A stretch of 64,000 bases of DNA from an uncultured Alphaproteobacteria bacterium (GCA_902567855.1 CACFOQ010000008.1:1-64000); one strand, 5' to 3'; shown: positions 45,122 to 54,958, numbered from the stretch's first letter. Numbers and translations are program-made. Notes: generated by a model from the sequence alone, not told the origin.

Positions 45122-46753
45122 TTATTTATAAATTTCAGCTTTTATAGGCTCTTCTTCTTTTCCTAAAATTAGATCTGAAGCTTTTTCTGCAATCATTACT
45201 GTTGCTGCATTCAAGTTACCACTAACAATATCTGGCATAATAGAAGAGTCAATAATCCTTAAATTTTGTATACCATGAACTTTAGTTTCTTCATCTACAA
45301 CTGACATTTTATCGATACCCATTTTATTAGTACATGAAGGATGATATGCTGTGTCTCCGGTATTTCTTATTATCTCATCTAGTTGTTCATTAGATTTACA
45401 ATCATTTCCTGGGCGAATTTGCTCGCCTAAATAAGAGGATAAACTTGGTTGTCTAAAAATATTATTTGCTATTTTAACACTTTCTCGCATTTGTTCTAAA
45501 TCTTCTTCTTCTTTTAAATAATTAAATTGAATTATGGGATCATCATTGGTATTTTTACTGCGAAGCTTAACAAACCCTCTACTTTTTGGTCTATTAGGAG
45601 AAGCATGAAATTGAAAACCATCAAATGAAGGATTGGTTAATCCATGATTAATTACTAAAGATGGAAAAAAATGGAATTGTATGTTTGGATGTGAATAATT
45701 AGAATTAGTTTTAACAAAACCACCTAATTCAAGGTGTGAATGAGCTAACATCCCTTTTTTAAATAAAAACCATTTAAGTCCTTCTATACCTTGTGTGATA
45801 TAATTAGTTGATAAATTATATAAAGTTTCTTTTTTCTTTGATTTGTGTTGTATATATATTTCAAAATGATCTTGAAGATTTTGACCTACTCCAGGTAAGT
45901 CATGAATTATATCAATATCCAATTTTTTTAGCTCTGTTGCGTCACCTATTCCTGATAATTGCAATAATTTAGGTGAATTAATTGATCCAGCAGATAATAA
46001 AACTTCTTTTCTTGCAAAAAATCTTTCTTTTTTGTTATTTACTTGTACTTCAATGCCAATTGCAATTTTGTTTTTAAACAAAATTTTTAATACATTAGAA
46101 TTTGTAAAAATTCTTAAATTTGAATTATTTTTAATTGTATTTAAAAAGGCTTTTCCAACTCCATATCTTTGTCCTCGATTGATAGTCACATCAAATGTAC
46201 CAAAACCTTCTTGTTTAAATCCATTTGAATCTTCAAATAATTCAAAGCCAGCTTCTTTGGCTGCATTTAAAACAGATTGAAATAATGGAAATCCTTCATT
46301 AATTTTAGATCTATTTACTTTTAATGGGCCATAACCTCCTCTATAAAGATTTTCACCTCCAGACCATGTTTCTAATTTTTTAAAATATGGCAAAACATTT
46401 TCATAACTCCATTTTTTTAAACCATAGGAAGCCCATCTATTAAAGTCTTCTGGATGTCCTCTTACGAAAACCATCCCATTATGTGAGGAGCAACCTCCAA
46501 TCATTTTTCCTCTTGGACAAAAAATTCTTCTGTTATTTAAATATGGTTCTGGTTCAGAATAGTACTTCCAATTCATTTTTGGATCATGCATTGTATATAA
46601 AAGTGCACTTGGCATATTCACTTTCCAGGTATTATCAGTTAGTCCTGATTCAAATAATGCTATAGAATTTTTTTCATTAGAACTTAAACGATTTGCTAGA
46701 ACGCACCCAGCAGACCCTGCGCCAATTATTAAATAATCGAAGTCTTTGTCCAC
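45122..46753 (-). CDS. GMC oxidoreductase, choline dehydrogenase (BetA)-like
   Basis: A 543-residue FAD alcohol dehydrogenase. It has G-A-G-S-A-G at 11-16, the GMC signature around G-K-M-I-G-G-C-S-S-H-N-G-M, and active-site His471 (Y-H-P-S-C-T-N-K-M-G) with Asn513 as the His/Asn pair. It oxidises an alcohol to an aldehyde. BetA-like sequences are widespread and often act on other alcohols, so choline is only one option. The GTG start shares one base with the SDR stop. Two genes that could complete choline oxidation, an aldehyde dehydrogenase and ProXWV, lie in the same run. Confidence 0.82.
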   Translation of the reverse strand: MDKDFDYLIIGAGSAGCVLANRLSSNEKNSIALFESGLTDNTWKVNMPSALLYTMHDPKMNWKYYSEPEPYLNNRRIFCPRGKMIGGCSSHNGMVFVRGHPEDFNRWASYGLKKWSYENVLPYFKKLETWSGGENLYRGGYGPLKVNRSKINEGFPLFQSVLNAAKEAGFELFEDSNGFKQEGFGTFDVTINRGQRYGVGKAFLNTIKNNSNLRIFTNSNVLKILFKNKIAIGIEVQVNNKKERFFARKEVLLSAGSINSPKLLQLSGIGDATELKKLDIDIIHDLPGVGQNLQDHFEIYIQHKSKKKETLYNLSTNYITQGIEGLKWFLFKKGMLAHSHLELGGFVKTNSNYSHPNIQFHFFPSLVINHGLTNPSFDGFQFHASPNRPKSRGFVKLRSKNTNDDPIIQFNYLKEEEDLEQMRESVKIANNIFRQPSLSSYLGEQIRPGNDCKSNEQLDEIIRNTGDTAYHPSCTNKMGIDKMSVVDEETKVHGIQNLRIIDSSIMPDIVSGNLNAATVMIAEKASDLILGKEEEPIKAEIYK

Positions 46754-47535
46754 TAAATCATTCTTTCAGTATTTCCATCCACACTTATAGATTGACCAGA
46801 TATATTTTTTGAAAAATTACTTAGTAAATAAATTATAATAGAAGTTATTTCATCTTTTGACACAAATGATCTCATAGACACCATAGATTCAAATTCTTTT
46901 TTTATAATAGAGGATTTACTCTTTAAAAGATTAGCTTTTGCTTCAATCACCCTATCCATTCTCTTACCTTCTACTGACCCAGGACAAACAGCATTAACTC
47001 GAATATTATGTTTTCCTAACTCCATAGCCATACTCTTGGTAAGACCTACAATTGCCCATTTGCTTGCTGCATAAGGTGTTCTTTGAGGAAAGCCGTATAA
47101 ACCTGCTGAAGAAGATATATTAATAATAGAGCCAGACTTATTTTTTTTTAATAACGGAACTGAATATTTTGAAAAATAAAAATGACTATTTAGATTAGTT
47201 GATATTGTATTTTCCCATTCGGTATTTGTAATTTTATCCAAATATTTTGTTGGGCCTGCAATACCAACATTATTAATCAGACCATCAATACTTTTTATAA
47301 AATTTATAGACTCAAAATATTTTTTTACCTGTAAGAAGTCATTTGCATCTAACTGATAAGCATGAATCTTATTTTTATATTTCTTATTTCTTTTAAGCTT
47401 GTCTATCTTTTTTTTATCTATATCCGTAATAAAAACATAGCCTCCAAGATCAATAATTTTTTTTGCAATAGAAAAACCAATACCATCTGCTGCTGCAGAA
47501 ATTATAAATTTTTTATTTTTAAAATTAATTTTCAT
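46753..47535 (-). CDS. short-chain dehydrogenase/reductase (SDR)
   Basis: A 260-residue classical SDR. The cofactor loop reads A-A-A-D-G-I-G instead of the usual T-G-x-x-x-G-I-G. Other motifs are N-N-V-G at 88-91, catalytic Ser142 region, Tyr155 and Lys159 (Y-A-A-S-K) and C-P-G-S-V. The Asp at the end of strand 2 (T-D-I-D) suggests NAD as cofactor. It oxidises or reduces an alcohol/ketone. It is coupled to the GMC gene and 5 nt downstream of the luciferase-like gene. Confidence 0.85.
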   Translation of the reverse strand: MKINFKNKKFIISAAADGIGFSIAKKIIDLGGYVFITDIDKKKIDKLKRNKKYKNKIHAYQLDANDFLQVKKYFESINFIKSIDGLINNVGIAGPTKYLDKITNTEWENTISTNLNSHFYFSKYSVPLLKKNKSGSIINISSSAGLYGFPQRTPYAASKWAIVGLTKSMAMELGKHNIRVNAVCPGSVEGKRMDRVIEAKANLLKSKSSIIKKEFESMVSMRSFVSKDEITSIIIYLLSNFSKNISGQSISVDGNTERMI

Positions 47536-47540
47536 ATAAA

Positions 47541-48692
47541 TTATTTAAAATATGGAATTACTTTTTCAGAAAATAAATTCATACTTTTTAATATTTTTTT
47601 AAATTCTATACCTGGAAATTGCTGTAATAAAACAATATGCTGAAGATTAATTGCTTCAATGTAATAATTAATTTTTTCTTTAATGTATTTGCTATCACCT
47701 ACCCAAATTAGATCATGATCTAATAAAAAATCAAACCAACTATTATTTAAATCATTGTTTGTTAACTCAGCCCCTTCATCTAAATATGATTTTCTTGACC
47801 ATTCTCCAGATGGTCTACTTCCACTTAAAAATTCATAATACAAATTAATTGATTGCTCAACATCTCTACGAGCTTCTTCTAAAGAATCAGCTACATAAAT
47901 TATAACACAGATACCTACATTTTTTCCTAAATCAATTTTATCATTTCTATGCTTTAAAGCTGATGATTTATATTGTTCCCAGCAAGTATTAAGTTTATTT
48001 AAAGGATTTGACATTCCAATAACATTATATCCCTTCATACCTGCAAGATTATAAGTTTGAGGAGTATTAGACATTAACCAAACAGGGGGATGTGGTTTTT
48101 GAAAAGGTTTAGGGTGTATATACATACCTATATATTCGCCATCTTCTTTGTGATATTTTTTGTCCAAAGGATTAAAAAATCTATTTGTCTCTTTCCATCC
48201 TGGCTCTGGAAATTTGTAAAACTGCCCTTCATATTTAAAAGGATCTTCTGTCCAAGCTTTTAAAATTATATCTAGACATTCTTTAAATAAATCATTACTT
48301 TTTTTATTATCTCTTCTGTCAGCATCCTTATTGAATTGTATACAAACTCTTTCATTAATTCCTTTGCTTGCCCCAAAGTCAACTCTCCCTTCAGTTAAAT
48401 GATCCAATACAGCTATATCTTCAGCAACTCTAAGAGGATGCCAATCAGGCAAAACAACTGGGCTTTGACCAACTCTAATTTTTTTTGAATGAGCTGCTAG
48501 GTCAGCACACATTAGTATAGGATTTGGAGGAGCATTTAAGTAACCATTATGTGCAAAATGATGTTCAGTTAACCATACTGTTTCAAAACTAGCATCTTCA
48601 GCTAGTTGAGTTTGCTCTCTCATCATCTTAGCAGTTGCGATCCAAGGAATATTTTCACCGGGATTAAAAAAAGGTATAAAATCAAATCTCAT
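47541..48692 (-). CDS. LLM class flavin-dependent monooxygenase (bacterial luciferase-like)
   Basis: A 383-residue TIM-barrel flavin monooxygenase. It begins R-F-D-F-I-P-F-F-N-P-G, has W-L-T-E-H-H-F near 40-46 and G-R-V-D-F-G-A-S-K-G. Luciferase-like enzymes use reduced FMN and oxygen for oxygenation, often of aldehydes, sulfonates or amines. It overlaps the hydrolase gene by 4 nt, so a monooxygenase-hydrolase sequence acting on an ester or amide product is plausible. The substrate is unknown. Confidence 0.83.
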   Translation of the reverse strand: MRFDFIPFFNPGENIPWIATAKMMREQTQLAEDASFETVWLTEHHFAHNGYLNAPPNPILMCADLAAHSKKIRVGQSPVVLPDWHPLRVAEDIAVLDHLTEGRVDFGASKGINERVCIQFNKDADRRDNKKSNDLFKECLDIILKAWTEDPFKYEGQFYKFPEPGWKETNRFFNPLDKKYHKEDGEYIGMYIHPKPFQKPHPPVWLMSNTPQTYNLAGMKGYNVIGMSNPLNKLNTCWEQYKSSALKHRNDKIDLGKNVGICVIIYVADSLEEARRDVEQSINLYYEFLSGSRPSGEWSRKSYLDEGAELTNNDLNNSWFDFLLDHDLIWVGDSKYIKEKINYYIEAINLQHIVLLQQFPGIEFKKILKSMNLFSEKVIPYFK

Positions 48693-49555
48693 AAAGTCTT
48701 CACAATATTATTCATAATTTTCTTAAATAAATTACTATTTGAATCGCCAATACAATCTACAGTATCAAAATGATCACAATTTTCAATAGGTAATAAAGAA
48801 ATAGAATTTGTCAAAGAAGAAAATTTTTTAAATAGATCAATAGATTGTCTTTGCATATCTGGAGGTTCTTTAGATCCATAAGCAATGAGTAAGTTTTCGT
48901 TTAAATCAAATGTTCTATAAAAAGGACTTTCATCTATTGCCTCCTTGTGATTTAATTTTAATCTTTCATTCTCTGAACATTGTAATAAAGGAATTAAATC
49001 ATATATTCCAGAAACAGCAACGGAATAATTTATAAATTTATGTGGCATAAAAGAATTAATTTTATTCCAATCTGTCATTAACATTTCAACTGTTAAATGA
49101 GCTCCTGCAGAATGACCCATTAAATTAAAGTTTTGTTTATTGATATTTAGTTCATCTGCATTTTTCCAAAGATAAGTAATTGCTTGTTGAATTTGATATT
49201 TAATATTAGAAAATTTAACTTGAGGACACATTTCATAATTTACAAAAGCAACAGAAATATTTAAATTATTATAAGGTTCTGCTAAAAAACTATAGACAGA
49301 TTTATCGCCTCTTTGCCAATAACCTCCATGAATATAAAGTAAAAAAATTTTACTATTATTTACAGAATATAAATCTAAAACGTTTCTTTCATTCTTTCCA
49401 TATTTTAAGTTAAATTTTGGTTTTACTTTTTCAGAATAGTCTTTAGATTTTTTAATCCATTTAGGTATTACTTCAGTTTGATAATTAGGTCTTAAACCTC
49501 TTAAATAATATTGATTCTCTATTTCATCTTTTGTAAGCTTAGTAAATTCTTTCAA
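48689..49555 (-). CDS. alpha/beta hydrolase, kynurenine-formamidase-like
   Basis: A 288-residue alpha/beta hydrolase with H-G-G-Y-W at 76-80 (oxyanion) and nucleophile Ser149 in G-H-S-A-G-A-H. The catalytic acid Asp and His (C-D-H-F-D) lie near the C terminus. The H-G-G-Y-W motif is typical of kynurenine formamidases and related esterases/amidases, but no tryptophan-pathway gene is close. The start is a TTG at 49555. It is translated in overlap with the luciferase-like gene. Confidence 0.82.
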   Translation of the reverse strand: MKEFTKLTKDEIENQYYLRGLRPNYQTEVIPKWIKKSKDYSEKVKPKFNLKYGKNERNVLDLYSVNNSKIFLLYIHGGYWQRGDKSVYSFLAEPYNNLNISVAFVNYEMCPQVKFSNIKYQIQQAITYLWKNADELNINKQNFNLMGHSAGAHLTVEMLMTDWNKINSFMPHKFINYSVAVSGIYDLIPLLQCSENERLKLNHKEAIDESPFYRTFDLNENLLIAYGSKEPPDMQRQSIDLFKKFSSLTNSISLLPIENCDHFDTVDCIGDSNSNLFKKIMNNIVKTL

Positions 49556-49559
49556 AAAA

Positions 49560-50219
49560 TTATCCTTTTTTTTCTATTTCAAGCCATTCATTTGGATTTG
49601 TTCCAAATTTATTCATAGCATGTTCTTTATAAGCTTCTCTTTGGCATAATTTATTATACCATTTCTCAATATTTGGAAAAGATGGTCTTATTATATCAAG
49701 TTCAAAGTATTTAAACATTCCTGCTCCAACTGGAATATCTCCCATTGTAAATGAGTCACCTATAATGTAATTTTTACCATCAAGTTGTTTTTCTAAAATC
49801 TCCATAGTAGAATTTAAATTTTTTACCAATTCTTCTATTTTATTATTATCTCTATCATTTTCTGAAACTCTAACTTTATTCCAAAAAATAGGAAATAATT
49901 TTGGCATAAGTGTTTCTTGAAACCATTCAATCCATTGATCTGCTAAAGCAGCTTCACAAATATCTTTAGGCCATAAAGAACCATGTCCATATTTTTTTGA
50001 TAAATAACGGATAATTGCATAAGATTCCCATAAAATAAAATTTCCATCTTTTATAGTTGGTATATATAAATTTGGATTTAACTTTTTATAATCTTCATTT
50101 TTTAAACCTCCAAAAGACCCGCCAACATTGTGTCTTTTATAATCTAAATTCAATTCCCCAACAGTCCACATGACATGTATAACCTGGTTAGAATTTTTTC
50201 TTCCCCATACTTCTAACAT
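49560..50219 (-). CDS. glutathione S-transferase family protein
   Basis: A 219-residue GST: thioredoxin-like N-terminal domain (about 1-80) with I-P-T-I-K-D-G and W-E-S-Y-A-I-I-R-Y-L for glutathione binding, then a helical C-terminal domain (I-I-G-D-S-F-T-M-G-D-I-P). It is 9 nt from proV and 4 nt from the hydrolase. A detoxification role for a reactive intermediate of the neighbouring oxidases is inferred from position only. Confidence 0.85.
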   Translation of the reverse strand: MLEVWGRKNSNQVIHVMWTVGELNLDYKRHNVGGSFGGLKNEDYKKLNPNLYIPTIKDGNFILWESYAIIRYLSKKYGHGSLWPKDICEAALADQWIEWFQETLMPKLFPIFWNKVRVSENDRDNNKIEELVKNLNSTMEILEKQLDGKNYIIGDSFTMGDIPVGAGMFKYFELDIIRPSFPNIEKWYNKLCQREAYKEHAMNKFGTNPNEWLEIEKKG

Positions 50220-50228
50220 TGAACTGTT

Positions 50229-51272
50229 TTATTTTTGGTGAGCCGTTTTGCTTAGTGAAATAGCTAATTCTTTTTCTGTTATATAGCCCATTGTATCGCC
50301 TTTATTATCAACTACAACAATTGTAGATCTATCAGATAAAACTTTAGGAAGAAATTCTTCAATATATACACTTTCATTTACTTTGTAAGTATCAGATAGC
50401 TTCAAATCTTTTGCATTGAATTGATCTGCTTTAATCATGACAGTTTTAGCTCTTAAAACTTTTGCTCTATTTACATCTTTTACAAATGCTTCAACATAAT
50501 CATCAGCAGGATTCATGATAATTTGCTCAGGTGTTCCTACTTGAACCAATCTTCCTCCATTTAAAATTCCAATATGGTCTCCAAGTCTCAAAGATTCATC
50601 TAAATCATGCGTTATAAATACTATTGTTTTTTTTAATTCTGATTGCAATTCAATTAATTGTTGCTGCATATCACTTCTAATAAGTGGATCTAAGGCACTA
50701 AAGGCTTCATCCATTAACAATATACCTGGATTAGTTGCTAAAGCTCTAGCCAACCCTACTCTTTGCTGCATTCCTCCTGAAAGTTGACTGGGATATTGAT
50801 TCTCAAAGCCAATAAGTCCAACAGCTTCAATTTGTTTCATAGCTATTTCATTTCTTTTTTCTAATTGCATCCCCTGTATTTCTAACCCGTATGCAACATT
50901 TTGAATAACAGTTTTATGAGGAAATAATCCAAATCTTTGAAAAACCATACTCATTTCATTTTTTCTAAAGTCAATTAATTGATTTTCATTTAAGTCTAAA
51001 ACATTAGTACCATTTACTATCACTTCACCATGAGTTGGATCTATTAATCGATTGATATGTCTAATTAAAGTTGATTTACCTGATCCAGATAAGCCCATAC
51101 AAACAAAAGTCTCTCCTTCTTCAATTGATATTGATACATTATCAAGCCCAACTGTATGACCTGTTTCCTCAAGAACTTGTTCTTTTGATGCTCCTTTTTG
51201 AACCATTGGCAAAATACTTAATGGATCAGTACCAAAAATTTTATAGATATTTTTTATTTCAATTTTAGACAC
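50229..51272 (-). CDS. proV: glycine betaine/proline-type ABC transporter ATP-binding protein
   Basis: A 347-residue ProV/OpuAA-type ATPase. A family-typical extension before the ATPase core contains E-V-L-E-E-T-G-H-T-V-G, followed by Walker A at 60-68 (G-L-S-G-S-G-K-S-T). It then has L-S-G-G-M-Q-Q-R and D-E-A-F-S-A-L-D-P. A C-terminal half-CBS region (about 280-340) may sense ionic strength or nucleotides. The start is a GTG. It lies 2 nt downstream of proW. Confidence 0.92.
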   Translation of the reverse strand: MSKIEIKNIYKIFGTDPLSILPMVQKGASKEQVLEETGHTVGLDNVSISIEEGETFVCMGLSGSGKSTLIRHINRLIDPTHGEVIVNGTNVLDLNENQLIDFRKNEMSMVFQRFGLFPHKTVIQNVAYGLEIQGMQLEKRNEIAMKQIEAVGLIGFENQYPSQLSGGMQQRVGLARALATNPGILLMDEAFSALDPLIRSDMQQQLIELQSELKKTIVFITHDLDESLRLGDHIGILNGGRLVQVGTPEQIIMNPADDYVEAFVKDVNRAKVLRAKTVMIKADQFNAKDLKLSDTYKVNESVYIEEFLPKVLSDRSTIVVVDNKGDTMGYITEKELAISLSKTAHQK

Positions 51273-51274
51273 AA

Positions 51275-52291
51275 TTATTTTTTCTTTTTAGCGGGTTGTG
51301 TTCTTTCTTGAATTCTTTCTCCATAAGCTTGAGTAATTCTATCAAAGACAATTGCTAATAGAACTATGGCAAGTCCTGCTTCTAATGAAGATCCAACATT
51401 TAATTGTTGTAAACCAAGCAAAACTTCATCACCTAGACCTCTTGTGCCTATCATTGAAGCAACAACAACCATAGCTAACGCCATCATGGTGCATTGATTT
51501 ATTCCTTGCATTATATTTGGTAAGGCTAAAGGTAATTGTACTCCCCACAATTTTTGTTTTTTATTTGCTCCAAAAGATTCAGCTGCTTCTAAAATTTCTT
51601 TATCAACTAATCTTATTCCTAGGTCTGTTAATCTAATTAGAGGTGGGCAAGAATATATGAATATACCTATAATTGCAGGAATAGCACCTAAGCCAAACAA
51701 AATGATTCCAGGAATTAGATAACAAAAAGCAGGTATTACTTGCATTAAATCTAATATAGGAAGAATTGCATTTCTAACCTTGGGGCTTCTCGCCATAGCA
51801 ATTCCAATTGGAATTCCTACAATTACACATAATACGATACCAATAAACACAATTGTAGTTGTTTCTATTGCTTTATCCCAAAAACGTGGATTTAGAAAAC
51901 CAATTGAAAAAGTACACAATCCAACAAATAAAGTAGTTCCATATTTCTTTCCACTTGCATAAAAAGTAAGAAGGACAACTGCAAAAACTATTATTGGCCA
52001 AGGAACATCTACAAGAAAGTTTTTTATAATTGAATATGAACGCAATAATCCATAACCAATAGCATCAAATATAAGTCCATACTTGGCACTAAATGCCCTC
52101 CATCCGTCATTTATCCAGACCATAAAAGGTACATCTAGCCATTTAGGAAAATTATTTAACCATCTAAGATCAGTAATTAATTCTCCAACACTGTCCGGCT
52201 TTCTCTTACTTGAATTATAACTTACTATTAAAAGTAATATAAAAATTAAGAAGAAACCAAAATTAAAATATTTTTTATATTTTTTTAACAT
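51275..52291 (-). CDS. proW: glycine betaine/proline-type ABC transporter permease
   Basis: A 338-residue ProW permease. An N-terminal segment with one helix (about 12-27) and an amphipathic stretch precedes the transporter core. The EAA loop E-A-A-E-S-F-G-A-N-K-K-Q-K-L-W is followed by Q-L-P-L-A-L-P-N-I-M-Q-G. It is preceded by a hairpin at 52303-52326 that separates it from proX. Confidence 0.92.
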   Translation of the reverse strand: MLKKYKKYFNFGFFLIFILLLIVSYNSSKRKPDSVGELITDLRWLNNFPKWLDVPFMVWINDGWRAFSAKYGLIFDAIGYGLLRSYSIIKNFLVDVPWPIIVFAVVLLTFYASGKKYGTTLFVGLCTFSIGFLNPRFWDKAIETTTIVFIGIVLCVIVGIPIGIAMARSPKVRNAILPILDLMQVIPAFCYLIPGIILFGLGAIPAIIGIFIYSCPPLIRLTDLGIRLVDKEILEAAESFGANKKQKLWGVQLPLALPNIMQGINQCTMMALAMVVVASMIGTRGLGDEVLLGLQQLNVGSSLEAGLAIVLLAIVFDRITQAYGERIQERTQPAKKKK

Positions 52292-52302
52292 TATTGAAAA
52301 AA

Positions 52303-52326
52303 TCTAGGGGAACTTAATCCCCTAGA
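52303..52326 (-). terminator. intra-operon hairpin between proX and proW
   Basis: A perfect 8-bp stem TCTAGGGG/CCCCTAGA with an 8-nt loop. On the minus strand it is followed by a T6 run. It looks like an intrinsic terminator placed inside the operon, so it would let proX be made in excess over proW and proV, or stabilise the proX message. Confidence 0.75.
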
Positions 52327-52343
52327 AAATTATTAATGATTAT

Positions 52344-53369
52344 TTAAAGAGCACTTTTGATTTTAGCTGCAACATCAGCTGAAACCCAAGACTCCCATAC
52401 GTCATTAGTAGATAAGAAATGCATAGCAGTTGCTTCCATATCTCCACCTGACTCATCTACATAATATGCTAACATTTCATTAACTAACGGAGTAGGTAAT
52501 GAATAGTTTTTAATCATATCATTTATCTCAGGATTTGCTTCTGCCCATTTAGTAGTAGACATTTTAGTCAAAGCCATATCTTTATATTCACATGCACAAG
52601 AAGGAACATATGATTCTTGACCATTAGCTTTAATATCTTCTACTACTACTGACATAGCTTGCCAACATTCAGCATCATATGCTGGCTCTTCAAGTCTTAC
52701 CATATCAATATCAGGCTTACCCATTAAACTTGTTGGAGTCCAATAGTAAGAAAATACTGGTTGACCTTTTGCAAATCCACCAGCTATAGCAGCATCCAAT
52801 GCGCCACCAGAACCTGGATCAAAGTTTGTATAGAATTCATCTAAACCATATTCTTTTTGTTTAACAAAATTAATTGTGTAACAAGTCCATCCAGAAATAC
52901 AGCTAGTCATTCTTCCTTTTGAAGGATCTTCAGGATCTTTAAACAATTCCCAAATGCCAGGTTTTTTCATATCTTCAACTGATTTTAAACCATGTGCTTC
53001 AGCAGTTGCTCTATCAACCCAAAAAGCTTGTTCAGAAGCAGGGGTATTAATTCCTAAATGCTGAATTGTTCCAGCCTCAAAATGAGGTTTTAATAATTCA
53101 ACTAAGTTATCTTCCCAAACTTCAGTTACAACATCAATTTGTCCATCAAAAAAAGCAGCCATAATTGGTGTAGTGCTTCCTTTAGTCACTTCAACATCAC
53201 AACCATAACCATGTTCAATCATAAAAGATGAAATAGCAGTATGAATGTTTGCACTATCCCAGTCAAAATCACCTAAGTGAACACTGCAACCAGCTTTAGC
53301 ACTAGATGCACCTAGTGAAATTCCAGACAATAAAACTAGAGATAGGATAAATTTTTTTACGAATTTCAT
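52344..53369 (-). CDS. proX: glycine betaine/choline-type ABC transporter substrate-binding protein
   Basis: A 341-residue OpuAC-domain periplasmic binding protein. The signal peptide (K-K-F-I-L-S-L-V-L-L) ends at A-K-A with cleavage near residue 26. The mature part has aromatic-rich segments, such as I-S-G-W-T-C-Y-T and Y-Y-W-T-P, suited to a quaternary-ammonium cage. A consensus ribosome site (AGGAGG) precedes the ATG. Carnitine, choline, glycine betaine or DMSP are all possible ligands. Confidence 0.88.
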   Translation of the reverse strand: MKFVKKFILSLVLLSGISLGASSAKAGCSVHLGDFDWDSANIHTAISSFMIEHGYGCDVEVTKGSTTPIMAAFFDGQIDVVTEVWEDNLVELLKPHFEAGTIQHLGINTPASEQAFWVDRATAEAHGLKSVEDMKKPGIWELFKDPEDPSKGRMTSCISGWTCYTINFVKQKEYGLDEFYTNFDPGSGGALDAAIAGGFAKGQPVFSYYWTPTSLMGKPDIDMVRLEEPAYDAECWQAMSVVVEDIKANGQESYVPSCACEYKDMALTKMSTTKWAEANPEINDMIKNYSLPTPLVNEMLAYYVDESGGDMEATAMHFLSTNDVWESWVSADVAAKIKSAL

Positions 53370-53513
53370 AAATTTCCTCCTAAAAAAAATTAATTAATTA
53401 ATTGCTAGCACTTAAACAATATAAGTGAAAAAATACAACAGTAAATTTAGAAAAAAAGCCTGTAATTGCCCAAATTTTTTATATTTTTATTAATTTATAT
53501 GTATAGAAACGGT

Positions 53514-54944
53514 TTATTTCCAATCAGTTATAGCTTTAACTTCAAGATACTCTTCGAGGCCCCATTTTCCTCCTTCTCTTCCATTTCCAGATTGACGAAA
53601 ACCTCCAAAAGGAGTTCCACCAGATACACCCTTACCATTTACTTCAACTCCACCAGATTTAAGTTGTCGCGCTACTCTTTTTGCTTTTTCCTTATCTTGA
53701 GTTTGAACATAGTTAGTTAACCCATAATCAGTATCATTAGTGATAGCTATTGCCTCTTCTTCAGTTTCAAATGGTATAATTGATAAAACAGGACCAAATA
53801 TTTCTTCACGAGCAATTGTCATATCATTATTAACATCTGAAAAAATTGTAGGTTTAACAAAATATCCCTTTTCTAAATCATCAGGTCTATCTGGACCGCC
53901 AGCAACTAAATTTGCACCCTCTTTTATTCCAGTATGAATTAAGTTTTGAATTTTATCATATTGAACTTTTGAAACTACTGGGCCTATGTGATTTCCTTTT
54001 TTTGAAGCAATATCAACTTTAGTATTTTGTGCTTGTTCAATAGCTTCTTTAACTGCTCTCTCATAGATTGATTTCTCTACAAGCATACGCGTTGGATGAT
54101 TACAAGATTGCCCTGAATTTCCCATTACATGCTTTACACCTCGCTTAATGGCATCAGGGTCAGAATCTGCAAAAACTATATTGCCACCCTTGCCTCCAAG
54201 TTCTAAAGTAACTCTTTTAATAGTATCGGCAGAATTTTTAGTAATTAATTTACCTGCTCTAGTTGATCCAGTAAATGAGACCATATCAATTTTTGGATGA
54301 CCAGATAATTGAGTTCCAACTCCTTCACCATTTCCATTAACTAAATTAAATACACCTGCAGGAAATCCTGCTTCATGAACCATTTCTGCAAAAACCATTC
54401 CAGATAAAGGAGCAATTTCAGATGGTTTTAATACCATTGTGCATCCAGCAGCTAAAGCGGGAATTACTTTTAGAGTAATTTGATTAATTGGCCAATTCCA
54501 AGGAGTTATTAATGCACATACTCCTATAGGCTCATAAACAATATGATTATCTGATTCTTCGTCAAAAGTAGATTCAAATTCGAATTTCTTTAATGTTTTA
54601 ATAAAATTTTTAATATGATTAGCACCTGATTTACTTTGTTCCTCATTTGCCCAATCGTAAGGTGCGCCCATTTCCAATGAAATTGATTCAGTCATATCAT
54701 TCCATCTAGCTTTGTATATTTCATATAACTTTTCAATTAATTTTAGTCTTTCTTCTTTTGAAGTTTTGCTCCATGAAGGTAATGCCTTGTTTGCAGATTC
54801 AATTGCTAAATCGGTATCAGCTGAACTACCTAATGAAATTATAGCGCAAACTTCTTCATTAGATGGATTAATTACTTCAAGATCATTAGGAGCAATAGGA
54901 TCTACCCATTGTCCATTTATATAAAATTGTCTTTTATCTAACAT
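53514..54944 (-). CDS. NAD(P)-dependent aldehyde dehydrogenase
   Basis: A 476-residue aldehyde dehydrogenase with Asn150 (T-P-W-N-W-P), Glu248 (L-E-L-G-G-K-G) and catalytic Cys281 (G-Q-S-C). The C-terminal G-G-x-x-x-S-G-x-G-R-E motif is normal. It oxidises an aldehyde to an acid. In this minus-strand run it could act after the GMC enzyme, for example as betaine aldehyde dehydrogenase, or on the aldehyde from the omega-aminotransferase. Asn282 after the Cys (rather than the usual bulky residue) does not define a substrate. Confidence 0.88.
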   Translation of the reverse strand: MLDKRQFYINGQWVDPIAPNDLEVINPSNEEVCAIISLGSSADTDLAIESANKALPSWSKTSKEERLKLIEKLYEIYKARWNDMTESISLEMGAPYDWANEEQSKSGANHIKNFIKTLKKFEFESTFDEESDNHIVYEPIGVCALITPWNWPINQITLKVIPALAAGCTMVLKPSEIAPLSGMVFAEMVHEAGFPAGVFNLVNGNGEGVGTQLSGHPKIDMVSFTGSTRAGKLITKNSADTIKRVTLELGGKGGNIVFADSDPDAIKRGVKHVMGNSGQSCNHPTRMLVEKSIYERAVKEAIEQAQNTKVDIASKKGNHIGPVVSKVQYDKIQNLIHTGIKEGANLVAGGPDRPDDLEKGYFVKPTIFSDVNNDMTIAREEIFGPVLSIIPFETEEEAIAITNDTDYGLTNYVQTQDKEKAKRVARQLKSGGVEVNGKGVSGGTPFGGFRQSGNGREGGKWGLEEYLEVKAITDWK

Positions 54945-54958
54945 AACAGTAGTCTTTT

